The position numbers and the translations under genes are program-made. The notes beneath the pieces are model-generated. The model ran no database searches. It was not told the origin of the DNA and saw nothing but the letters and a program-made list of their open reading frames with translations. This document shows positions 1 to 6,420 of a stretch of DNA of 16,641 nt, piece by piece; within the stretch, counting starts at the first letter, position 1, and the number at the start of each line of letters is the position of its first letter. This stretch comes from a bacterium (lineage in GTDB: Bacteria; Verrucomicrobiota; Kiritimatiellia; UBA8416; CAMZLY01): positions 1 through 16,641 of the forward strand of contig DAOVUR010000013.1 of NCBI GenBank assembly GCA_030632465.1. Direction: 5' to 3'.

Positions 1-543
1 ACGTGCGGTGGCTAACTTTGTGTTGCAAACTACGTCTGCGGTAGGGCGATAGAGGCATATGTCTAGATTGTGATGAGCTGTGGCCATACGGGCTAGTTGG
101 TTCGGCTTAGCTATGTAGTTGAGTGCATCAATAAGGAGACGGACTTGTACGCCACGCTGGGCTGCGCGTAGCAGTTCGGAAAAAATATAGTCAGATGTTT
201 GGTCTTGTTTCCAGATGAAGGTTTGTATGTCGATGTTTGTTCTGGCGGCCCGAATGAGATGGGTACGGGCAAGTAGCGCATCGTCGCCACTATCAAGTAT
301 GGTGGCGTAATGATGCGGAGCTGCCTGTTTTGCTTGAAATACGGCATGTGCAACATCTATATAGGTTGATTTGATGGCTGGCTGGTTGGTTATTATGCTT
401 GGTGTAAGTATTTTGTATGCTCGAGTAAGTTCTGTATCGCGTTTAGGCAGGCTTGAACAACCTGTTGTGTGACTAGCTATTATGGCAATGATAGCACATG
501 TTATTAGTCGATATACGATTTGTTGTTTGCATTGTTTTTTCAT
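1..543 (-). CDS. Phospholipase D-superfamily (cardiolipin synthase-like) putative lipoprotein, N-terminal part
   Basis: Reading leftward from an ATG at 543 the frame stays open for 181 codons to the window edge, so the C-terminal part is missing. The protein begins with a basic, then hydrophobic stretch (about residues 9-24) ending in TTGC with Cys29, a plausible though atypical lipobox; an outer- or inner-membrane lipoprotein is inferred. Residues 84-141 (DSGDDALLARTHLIRAA ... DIQTFIWKQD ... ELLRAAQRGVQVRLLIDAL) match the first beta-alpha-beta unit of PLD-family phosphatidyltransferases such as cardiolipin synthases and the YmdC/ClsC type. The HKD catalytic motifs would lie beyond residue 181 and cannot be seen, so cardiolipin synthesis as opposed to another PLD activity is not shown. 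There is no clear Shine-Dalgarno. The leader is a long pyrimidine tract on this strand. The gene is divergent from the RNA helicase gene. Confidence 0.82.
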   Translation of the reverse strand, partial: MKKQCKQQIVYRLITCAIIAIIASHTTGCSSLPKRDTELTRAYKILTPSIITNQPAIKSTYIDVAHAVFQAKQAAPHHYATILDSGDDALLARTHLIRAARTNIDIQTFIWKQDQTSDYIFSELLRAAQRGVQVRLLIDALNYIAKPNQLARMATAHHNLDICLYRPTADVVCNTKLATAR

Positions 544-564
544 TGGAATGGAGAGTAATATAAT

Positions 565-593
565 AAAAGGGGAAAGGAAAGGGGAAAAGGAAA
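565..593. repeat. Homopurine tract containing a 24-bp perfect mirror repeat
   Basis: On the + strand 565-593 is 29 purines without interruption. Bases 565-588 read identically in both directions (A4 G4 A3 G2 A3 G4 A4), a perfect mirror repeat, followed by GGAAA. It lies in the divergent intergenic region, in the leader of the PLD-like gene and upstream of the helicase promoter. Homopurine mirror repeats are the sequence class able to form intramolecular triplex (H-DNA), and the four G-runs could also form a two-layer G-quadruplex. No function is known here. Confidence 0.8.
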
Positions 594-603
594 CTGTAAT
601 GAA

Positions 604-632
604 TTGACATGTTTGTGAGTTATTGGCATTAT
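604..632 (+). promoter_or_regulatory. Sigma70-type promoter of the helicase-HAD-GHL10 gene group
   Basis: A perfect -35 box TTGACA (604-609) is followed by a 17-bp spacer and CATTAT (627-632), which matches 4 of 6 bases of TATAAT. Transcription would begin near 639, leaving a leader of about 30 nt before the helicase start codon. The consensus -35 and ideal spacing make this the best promoter in the window. Confidence 0.72.
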
Positions 633-668
633 GCGCTGTTAATTTTGTGAGGAATTCGAGGAATTATA

Positions 669-2393
669 ATGGTTAAGAAATTTTTAAGTAATTTACGAAG
701 TCGTTTTTCAGATAGTAATAGTGATTCTACTCCCGAAAAATCAGTTGAGGATAAGCGGCACAAGGCTAGCTGTCCTGCTACTATTGTTGGTAAGGCTGCT
801 GTTTGGGAACCTTCAAAGTCGGCTACGCCGGCCAAAAAGCGTAAGACTAAGCCTGCTAACAATGGGGAGCAGCGTAATACGCCTGCTAAGAATAATGAGC
901 AACATGATAATGCTCCGGTCAACAATAATAGTCAGCATAATAAGCCTGCTAAGGATGATAAGGACCAGAGTTCTACGCCACGTACTGAGAAGGGGCCGCG
1001 ACCACCAAAGAAGAGAACAGAGGTGAAGTGGGATCCAGCATCTTTTTCCGTGCCTGAAAAAGATGGTGAAGTGCGTTTTCATGATTTAAAGCTGCCTAAT
1101 GAGATTATGCATGCTGTCGCTGATTTGAAGTTTTCGTATAGTACGCCTATTCAGGCTCAGACTCTACCGCACGCCTTGGTTGGTAAGGATATTTTAGGTA
1201 AGGCACAGACCGGAACGGGTAAGACTGCAGCTTTTCTTATTGCGGCTTTGGCAAGAATCATGAGTGATTCGAGCGAGCAACAGCGTAAGAAGGGGACACC
1301 GCGGGTTTTGGTGATTGCGCCTACTCGTGAGCTTGTTATTCAGATTGCACGTGATGCTGTAGATTTGGGTAAGTATTGTGACTGTCGTAGTATGGCGATA
1401 TATGGCGGTATGGATTATAAGAAACAGCAAGACGAAATGAAATCACGAGTAGTTGATGTTGTTGCAGCCACTCCAGGACGCCTGCTGGATTTTAAGAGCC
1501 GGCGTGATATTGATCTAAGTAAGGTTGAGATCCTGGTTGTTGATGAGGCTGATCGTATGCTTGATATGGGATTTATCCCTGATGTAAGAAGGATTGTTGG
1601 CTCCTTACCGCATAAAGATAAACGGCAGACTATGTTTTACAGTGCTACTTTGAATGATACTGTTAATCGACTAGCAACGCAGTGGACTAAAAACCCTGTG
1701 AGTGTTGAAATCGAACCTGATCAGGTTGCTGTGGATACCGTGGAACAGCATGTTCTTTTGCTGTCGGCTAGTGACAAGTTTAATGTGCTATACAATATTT
1801 TGCAGAGCGAGAAACCTGGACGGGCACTTATCTTCTGTAATCGGCGCGATGCATCACAGCGTCTAACTGATGCTTTACAAACTCGCGGCGTTGATTGTGC
1901 TTTGCTGTCTGGCTCAGTTAATCAAAAAGCCAGACTACGGACTCTAGATGACTTTAGAGCTGGCAAAATTAATCTTGTTATTGCGACTGATGTTGCAGGG
2001 CGTGGGATTCATGTTGATGGAATTGAATTGGTTGTGAATTATGATATTCCTTATGAGCCTGAGGATTACGTTCATCGTATAGGGCGGACTGGTCGGGCAG
2101 GAACAACTGGGACGGCTTATACTTTCGCTTGCGAAGAGGAAGCCTTTACGCTTCCTGATATTGAAGAGTATATAGGAAAGTCTCTTGCGTACAAGCAGGT
2201 TGATGAGGCATTGCTGGCTGAGGCACCTAAACCATCAATAAAGCCTAAGAAGCGTGAAGATGCGGTGCAGCACGGAAACAACCGATCGTCAAATGGCTCG
2301 GGTGGTGGAAAACGTCCGCAGCGCAGCGGTAATAGTCATAAGCATCGCGGCAGTAGTGGTCACAGACCAAAACCGCATTCTGCAAAGAAGTGA
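669..2393 (+). CDS. RhlB-like DEAD-box ATP-dependent RNA helicase
   Basis: A 574-residue RNA helicase that uses ATP to unwind short RNA duplexes and probably acts in mRNA decay or ribosome/RNP remodelling in the cytoplasm. All core motifs are present in order: Q motif (about 155-164), AQTGTGKT (179-186), PTREL (218-222), TPGR (268-271), DEAD (292-295), SAT (325-327), ATDVAGRGIHV (439-449) and HRIGRTGRAG (469-478). After motif VI, ACEEEAFTLPDIEEYIGKS closely resembles the E. coli RhlB tail, as does LLSGSVNQKARLRTLDDF in domain 2. It is longer than RhlB (about 420 residues) because of a 120-residue Lys/Asn/Pro-rich N-terminal arm with four imperfect 10-11-residue repeats (62-103) and a basic Gly/Ser/Arg/His-rich C-terminal tail (520-574) likely to bind RNA. 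The ATG is preceded by GAGGAA at 658-663 with a 5-nt spacer. It is first in a probable operon. Whether it joins an RNase E degradosome cannot be told. Confidence 0.93.
   Translation: MVKKFLSNLRSRFSDSNSDSTPEKSVEDKRHKASCPATIVGKAAVWEPSKSATPAKKRKTKPANNGEQRNTPAKNNEQHDNAPVNNNSQHNKPAKDDKDQSSTPRTEKGPRPPKKRTEVKWDPASFSVPEKDGEVRFHDLKLPNEIMHAVADLKFSYSTPIQAQTLPHALVGKDILGKAQTGTGKTAAFLIAALARIMSDSSEQQRKKGTPRVLVIAPTRELVIQIARDAVDLGKYCDCRSMAIYGGMDYKKQQDEMKSRVVDVVAATPGRLLDFKSRRDIDLSKVEILVVDEADRMLDMGFIPDVRRIVGSLPHKDKRQTMFYSATLNDTVNRLATQWTKNPVSVEIEPDQVAVDTVEQHVLLLSASDKFNVLYNILQSEKPGRALIFCNRRDASQRLTDALQTRGVDCALLSGSVNQKARLRTLDDFRAGKINLVIATDVAGRGIHVDGIELVVNYDIPYEPEDYVHRIGRTGRAGTTGTAYTFACEEEAFTLPDIEEYIGKSLAYKQVDEALLAEAPKPSIKPKKREDAVQHGNNRSSNGSGGGKRPQRSGNSHKHRGSSGHRPKPHSAKK
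852..977 (+). repeat. In-frame tandem repeat, four 30-33-bp units, in the helicase N-terminal arm
   Basis: Units begin at 852, 882, 915 and 945 and encode variations on P-A-x-N-N-x-x-Q-x-x, starting with CCTGCTAA in three of the four (the third begins CCGGTCAA). Unit lengths of 30, 33, 30 and 33 bp keep the reading frame. The encoded region is charged and low-complexity and so probably disordered. Confidence 0.75.
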
Positions 2394-2404
2394 TAATGGC
2401 GCGG

Positions 2405-2424
2405 TATAGTGCGCTATAAAAGGG
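2405..2424 (+). promoter_or_regulatory. Small hairpin and Shine-Dalgarno before the HAD gene
   Basis: TATAG (2405-2409), loop TGCG and CTATA (2414-2418) form a 5-bp stem with a tetraloop. The Shine-Dalgarno AAGGG (2420-2424) follows directly, with an 8-nt spacer to the ATG at 2433. There is no U-tract, so it is not a terminator. It supports choosing ATG 2433 over the GTG at 2409, which lies inside the hairpin. Confidence 0.4.
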
Positions 2425-2432
2425 ATTCACTT

Positions 2433-3152
2433 ATGCATATTGATGATATCAAAGGGGTCTGTTTCGATCTAGGGAATACTCTCATCGAATTTGGTCCGCA
2501 TCAGATTAAGCATGTATATAAGGCCTTAGAAGATGGCTTGATTGAACTGTTTGGCTCATGTGATACCGAGAAGCTAAAGTCTATCAGAGATAGACAGATT
2601 ATTGCTCCTTATAGTAATGGCTTCAAAGAAAATAATTTGACTGAGTTGTGTGAGGAGCTAATTCGAGAGCTGTATGATGTTGTCCCTTTACCTGATCAGG
2701 TTGATAAACTTTTTAAAATACGCTATGAATCATTTGTTGATGTGATCGAAATTGAACCTGATGTTCTATCTTTATTGAACCGGCTTAAGGAACGTTATCG
2801 AATAAGCTTACTTTCTAACTATCCATGCGGGCGTTCGATTCGTGATGGGCTGGCGAAAATTGGGCTGGCGGATATGTTTGAGGCAGTTGTTGTTTCTGCT
2901 GATGTTGGTTATGTGAAACCACATGCATTGCCTTTTGAAACTTTACTGAATAAGTTTGGAGAGTCGGCAGAGAATTGTGTCTATATTGGCGATAACTGGC
3001 TGGCTGATGTTCAGGGCGCTAAACGGGCTGGTATGGCTTCTATATATATATCGCAACATTTACCTTACGAAAAGTTTGAACCTGAAGATGGTGATTTCGA
3101 GCCTGATGTAAGGATTGAGCATCTGTCTGAACTGGAAAACATTTTACTCTAG
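2433..3152 (+). CDS. HAD-superfamily hydrolase (subfamily IA-like phosphatase)
   Basis: A 239-residue cytoplasmic haloacid-dehalogenase-fold hydrolase, probably acting on a small phosphorylated metabolite; the substrate is not predictable. Motif I is FDLGNTL with nucleophile Asp12. The usual second Asp at +2 is Gly14, as in YihX-type HAD phosphatases, so the general acid is atypical or supplied otherwise. Motif II is LLSNY (Ser128), motif III is Lys162 in VGYVKPH, and motif IV is YIGDNWLADVQGAKRAG (Asp187, Asp192). An alpha-helical cap of about 85 residues (20-105) sits between motifs I and II, as in subfamily I. The start is the ATG with AAGGG 8 nt upstream; an in-frame GTG 24 bp earlier lacks a good ribosome site. 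It lies 39 bp after the helicase stop and 42 bp before the next start, so co-transcription is likely. Confidence 0.88.
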   Translation: MHIDDIKGVCFDLGNTLIEFGPHQIKHVYKALEDGLIELFGSCDTEKLKSIRDRQIIAPYSNGFKENNLTELCEELIRELYDVVPLPDQVDKLFKIRYESFVDVIEIEPDVLSLLNRLKERYRISLLSNYPCGRSIRDGLAKIGLADMFEAVVVSADVGYVKPHALPFETLLNKFGESAENCVYIGDNWLADVQGAKRAGMASIYISQHLPYEKFEPEDGDFEPDVRIEHLSELENILL

Positions 3153-3179
3153 CCGCGAAACGCCCTAGTGGCGGTGCGG
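3153..3179 (+). other. Nested inverted repeat between the HAD and GHL10 genes
   Basis: The outer arms CCGC (3153-3156) and GCGG (3176-3179) enclose an inner stem CGCC (3161-3164) and GGCG (3170-3173) with loop CTAGT. It begins just after the HAD stop codon and ends 6 nt before the next Shine-Dalgarno. With no U-tract it is unlikely to be a terminator; an mRNA processing or stabilising hairpin, or an element limiting translation of the next gene, is possible. Confidence 0.45.
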
Positions 3180-3194
3180 TATTGCAAGGATGTT

Positions 3195-5099
3195 ATGAGA
3201 AAGATTTTATTATTTAGTGTGTTTCTGTTGTTTGCTATAACTTTTGAGGTTGCGGCAGCTGATGCTGTTCTATTGGTTAAGGCTACGAGTTCAGCCAAGG
3301 ATGCATCTGAGCGCGGATATGCCGCATCGCTAACAAAGCGACTGGATCGATGGCTTACTGCTAGTGGTGTGCGCACTAAGGTGGTTGACGATGATTCTAT
3401 AGCGAAGTATGCGGCGGAGGCTAAGGTTATTGTTCTTGGATATAATCCTGATCCTTCCGCTACGGAATTACGGGTATTACAAGATTTCATTAAGCGTGGC
3501 GGGAAGTTGATTGTCTTCTATTCTTCCAGCGCTAAATTGGCTTCGATGATGGGGTTTACGCTAGGGAATTACAAAGCGTCACCACTAGGTGGGAAGTGGA
3601 GTGAAATTCGCGCGGTACAGAAGTTACCACTGCATATCCCAAGTTCAGTGTTTCAGGAGTCTCGCAATATTAAGGTTGTTATGCCTGGTAGTCGTCAGTC
3701 GCGAGTAATTGCGTTCTGGGCAAATAGCACTGGCGCAGTTGGTCAAGATCCAGCTCTATTACAATCTCCCGCTGGTTTCTGGATGACTCATGTGCTGCTT
3801 GATGATGGTGACACTGGTTCAAAGAGAAAGATGTTGTTGGGGCTAATCGCTTCATGTGATAAGGCAGTGTGGGAACCAGCAGCACGGAAGTGCGTGAAGG
3901 ATTTGGATGAGAAGCTTGCGATTGTTGTTGCGGAAGGAAATGCTGCAAAAAAAGTATCTAAAGTGTGGCGAAAGGATCGGGAGTATCTTGATTTGTTGAT
4001 GACTAGCGCTAAGTACGCTGAGTCGGTTAAGCAGGCAGATATTGTTTTTGAGTTAGCAATGCGTGCTTATGCGAAATCACAAAAACCGGTTAAGGGTGAG
4101 TTTAGGGGCGTCTGGGATCATACGGGTCTGGGGCTTTACCCTAGCGATTGGGGCAAAACTTGTGCGATTCTGAAAAAATCAGGCATGACAGATATTTTCT
4201 CTAATGTGCTTTGGGCTGGATTGGCACATTTTCCAAGCAAGCTTACGCCGAATTCTGATATGGTGCAGTTACGTGGAGATCAGCTACAGGAGTCTATTCA
4301 AGCTGCACATCGTGCTGGTTTAAGGTTGCATGCATGGAAGGTCTGCTGGAATTTGGTGCAGGCATCACCGGAATTTGTGAAGGAGATGACGAGGGCAGGT
4401 CGCTTACAGGTTGACGATACGGGTAAAGTGAAGAACTGGCTATGTCCTTCGAATGCAGAGAATGTAAAGATGGAGCTTGCAGCTATTCGTGAAATGGTGC
4501 AGGGGTATGATGTTGACGGTATTCATCTTGATTATATTCGATATCCAAATTCACATTATTGTTATTGCGCTGTCTGTCGCAAGAATTTCGAGAAGCATAT
4601 AGGCCGAAAAGTTTCTATGTGGCCAGCTGCTGCAAGATCAGGGATGTTGAAGATGAATTATTCGCACTGGCGTACTTTGCAGATGACGGGGTTCGTGCAG
4701 GATGTGGCCCAGATGATTGATGAGGTTAAGCCGTCTGTTAAGCTTTCGGCGGCGGTGTACGGGAAGTATCCGCTATGCGGACTTAGTGTTGGACAAGATT
4801 GGGGTAGCTGGTTGAAGCGTGATATAGTTGATTTCGTATGCCCCATGAACTATTCGAAAGATATGGGGAAATTCTCGGCCTTAGTAAAAGATCAAGTTGC
4901 GTTGCCGCATTCGAAAGGTAAGATTTTTCCGGGAATAGGGGTAACTGCTACCGAGAGTCATTTAGATGAGTTTGATGTTATTAAGCAGATTAAGGTGAGT
5001 AGAAATTATGGTGCGAGAGGTTTTGTTCTTTTCAGTCTTAATCGAGAGTTAGAGAAAGAGATACTGCCTGCGCTAAGAAGGGGAATTACAGGCCAGTGA
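3195..5099 (+). CDS. Secreted GHL10/YngK-like glycoside-hydrolase-like protein with N-terminal amidotransferase-like domain
   Basis: A 634-residue exported protein probably acting on polysaccharide or cell-wall glycan in the periplasm or outside the cell. Residues 1-22 are a classical signal peptide (MRKILLFSVFLLFAITF, cleavage near AAA-D). Residues about 24-225 form an alpha/beta region whose VIVLGYNP ... LQDFIKRGGKLIVFYSSS pattern resembles ThuA or class-I-amidotransferase-like folds, without a recognisable catalytic Cys. After a helical linker (230-295), residues 301-630 resemble the GHL10 (UPF0748/YngK) TIM barrel: GEFRGVWDH at the start, DGIHLDYIRYP with Asp441 and Asp446, then CYCAVC (Cys456, 458, 461), a Cys cluster common in this family and perhaps metal-binding, FVCPMNYS, and GARGFVLFSLN at the end. 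The ATG at 3195 has AAGGA 4 nt upstream and begins the signal peptide cleanly, so it is preferred to the in-frame GTG at 3168. Activity and substrate are unknown. Confidence 0.85.
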   Translation: MRKILLFSVFLLFAITFEVAAADAVLLVKATSSAKDASERGYAASLTKRLDRWLTASGVRTKVVDDDSIAKYAAEAKVIVLGYNPDPSATELRVLQDFIKRGGKLIVFYSSSAKLASMMGFTLGNYKASPLGGKWSEIRAVQKLPLHIPSSVFQESRNIKVVMPGSRQSRVIAFWANSTGAVGQDPALLQSPAGFWMTHVLLDDGDTGSKRKMLLGLIASCDKAVWEPAARKCVKDLDEKLAIVVAEGNAAKKVSKVWRKDREYLDLLMTSAKYAESVKQADIVFELAMRAYAKSQKPVKGEFRGVWDHTGLGLYPSDWGKTCAILKKSGMTDIFSNVLWAGLAHFPSKLTPNSDMVQLRGDQLQESIQAAHRAGLRLHAWKVCWNLVQASPEFVKEMTRAGRLQVDDTGKVKNWLCPSNAENVKMELAAIREMVQGYDVDGIHLDYIRYPNSHYCYCAVCRKNFEKHIGRKVSMWPAAARSGMLKMNYSHWRTLQMTGFVQDVAQMIDEVKPSVKLSAAVYGKYPLCGLSVGQDWGSWLKRDIVDFVCPMNYSKDMGKFSALVKDQVALPHSKGKIFPGIGVTATESHLDEFDVIKQIKVSRNYGARGFVLFSLNRELEKEILPALRRGITGQ

Positions 5100-5302
5100 C
5101 ACTAATGTGTGTGTTTGTGAGTACGTGTGAATATAATTTCGGGCTGCTAGCAAAAGCATGAGTTCTAATCTCGAAAATAGTATCTTTTCTCGAATATGAG
5201 AATAATTCAGGGCTATTTCTATCGTTTTTAATTTTTTTGCAATTATTTTCACCTGCACCAATATTGATTATATGATGCTTTTCGCCAGTGTGACGTTGGT
5301 GT
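5100..5302. other. Convergent intergenic region
   Basis: An AT-rich gap of 203 bp between the ends of the GHL10-like gene and the opposite-strand GspG gene. Only weak hairpins are visible: GAAAA/TTTTC (5173-5189) and TTCTC/GAGAA (5187-5202), then a T-rich stretch at 5226-5238 that could serve as a poor + strand terminator. A long-range inverted pair CACCAA ... TTGGTG lies near 5254-5300. No gene or RNA was recognised. Confidence 0.5.
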
Positions 5303-5788
5303 CTATTCGATAACTACATAAAGATTATCTTCGTTATATCTGTTGAATCCTGTTTTGTTTGGGCCATAAGAGCCAATAACAATCCTATCTACACCATCAA
5401 CTTGATAATCGGCATCAAAGAAGTATTTTGAGCCCCAGGGATCATTTGGGATTTTTTCTAAGTAGGGGCCTTTCCAATTGTCGCCGTACGTTCCGTCATT
5501 TCCAATCAATCCAGCATCTGATGTTGTTAAGTCCTGTGTTTCCAGCCCTTTGTCGTTGGTTCGTGGCACGCCCGTAGGCCATCTGCCTGTATCCCATGCT
5601 AAATGACGTACTGCTGCAACGAGCATCTCTAGATCGGCTGTTGCAAGTCGTAATCTGGCATTTTGGCGTACTTTGGTTATTGATACGACAGCTATTGATG
5701 TTAGTACGCCAATAATCATAACAATAACCATAATTTCAACTATAGTGAAACCGTCTCGCTTGATATATTTTTCTTGTTTTATTTTCAT
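5303..5788 (-). CDS. GspG-like major pseudopilin (type II secretion family)
   Basis: A 161-residue prepilin. KRDG/FTIVEIMVIVMIIGVL gives a prepilin-peptidase site after Gly13, with Phe as mature residue 1 and the assembly glutamate at +5 (Glu18), followed by a hydrophobic helix of about 22 residues. The C-terminal half carries the GspG signature: WKGPYLEKIPNDPWGSKY (105-121) and VIGSYGPNKTG (137-147), in the loop that binds calcium in known GspG proteins; the usual acidic tail is reduced to YNEDNLY. GspG subunits build the pseudopilus shaft that drives type II secretion. The ATG at 5788 has AAGG about 10 nt upstream; an in-frame TTG at 5806 is unlikely because it overlaps that ribosome site. 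It is transcribed away from three other pseudopilin genes, with a shared upstream region of about 200 bp. Confidence 0.9.
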   Translation of the reverse strand: MKIKQEKYIKRDGFTIVEIMVIVMIIGVLTSIAVVSITKVRQNARLRLATADLEMLVAAVRHLAWDTGRWPTGVPRTNDKGLETQDLTTSDAGLIGNDGTYGDNWKGPYLEKIPNDPWGSKYFFDADYQVDGVDRIVIGSYGPNKTGFNRYNEDNLYVVIE

Positions 5789-5820
5789 AGTGATGTAACC
5801 TTTCAATATTGTGTTAAAGA

Positions 5821-5866
5821 TAAGTTTATATATAGCAGATATTATACCGTGTGTAAGCTTATATAT
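5821..5866. promoter_or_regulatory. Spaced 13-bp direct repeat around a TATAAT box in the divergent pseudopilin promoter
   Basis: TAAGTTTATATAT (5821-5833) and TAAGCTTATATAT (5854-5866) match at 12 of 13 positions and start 33 bp apart, about three helical turns. On the minus strand a perfect TATAAT (5846-5841) lies between them, so the second copy would overlap the -35 region and the first the predicted transcription start near 5834 of the GspG gene. No good -35 box is present, which would suit an activator-dependent promoter. This is the arrangement of a regulator binding-site pair; the regulator is unknown. Confidence 0.45.
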
Positions 5867-5986
5867 GTATTTGTTAAAAAAAAGATATGACTATGGTAAT
5901 TATGGGTTTGCCGTATATTAGATATGGTACAGAAAATGCTATAAACTAAAGCGTTGTTACGTAGTCTGTTTTACAGGGGAATGTTA

Positions 5987-6418
5987 ATGAAGATGAGAAT
6001 CGATAATACTAATAGTAAAGATGGATTCACCCTGATTGAGGTGGTCGTTGCTATTTTGGTGTTGGCAATGTGTATAGGGGGGCTGTGCCAGCTCTTTGTT
6101 AATGTGCATCAACTTAGTGAGATGTCTCGTTCGCACTATATTGCTATTAATATTGCAAAGAATAGAATCGAGCGGGCAAAGACGTTGGAGTATAGCGATT
6201 TGGCGTTGGTAACAGAAAATGATGGTATTGTTAATGTTAGTGGTGCACCAGATGAAAATGGTTTTTTTAAGGTCTCTACGGAATTAGTCGCAGCTGGAAC
6301 CAATTTGATGGAGATGATTGTGACTGTAGGGATTAAAAATCGTATTCATTTGGATTTTCGTGGTGAAGAGGAGCAGGCAAGAACATATATAGCAGATATT
6401 AATATGGGTGGGAATTAA
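5987..6418 (+). CDS. GspI/PilV-like minor pseudopilin
   Basis: A 143-residue prepilin. SKDG/FTLIEVVVAILVLAMCIGGL shows the peptidase site after Gly13, Phe +1 and Glu +5 (Glu18), then a hydrophobic helix to about residue 38. The following HYIAINIAKNRIERAKTLEY resembles the GspI/PilV pattern in which a small-residue helix precedes an N-x-x-E segment. It is first of three closely spaced pilin-like genes in the order expected for gspI-J-K, so a role in the pseudopilus tip is inferred. Three in-frame ATGs (5981, 5987, 5993) lie close together; 5987 is chosen because GGGGA (5976-5980) sits 6 nt upstream. A TATAAA at 5940-5945 is a possible -10 without a convincing -35. The ectodomain is short for the family and gives no further clue. 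Confidence 0.82.
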   Translation: MKMRIDNTNSKDGFTLIEVVVAILVLAMCIGGLCQLFVNVHQLSEMSRSHYIAINIAKNRIERAKTLEYSDLALVTENDGIVNVSGAPDENGFFKVSTELVAAGTNLMEMIVTVGIKNRIHLDFRGEEEQARTYIADINMGGN

Positions 6419-6420
6419 TT

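Noticed and set aside
111..356. Open frame of 81 codons on the - strand
   Set aside because: It lies out of frame on the same strand as the PLD-like gene, whose own frame is open throughout and has clear family segments.
852..977. Possible CRISPR-like or intergenic tandem array
   Set aside because: The units are in frame within the helicase gene, diverge from one another and have no spacers.
2399..2418. Terminator after the helicase gene
   Set aside because: The stem is only 5 bp and is followed by AAAGGG, not a T-tract; it sits on the next gene's ribosome site.
3041..3050. TATATATATA microsatellite
   Set aside because: It is a short AT run inside the HAD gene encoding an ordinary Ser-Ile-Tyr-Ile-Ser stretch.
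3149..3490. Open frame of 113 codons on the - strand
   Set aside because: It is antisense to the signal peptide and N-terminal domain of the GHL10-like protein, which has a good start and ribosome site.
5187..5238. Rho-independent terminator after the GHL10-like gene
   Set aside because: The 5-bp AT-rich stem is more than 20 bp from the T-rich stretch, so it does not meet the usual form.
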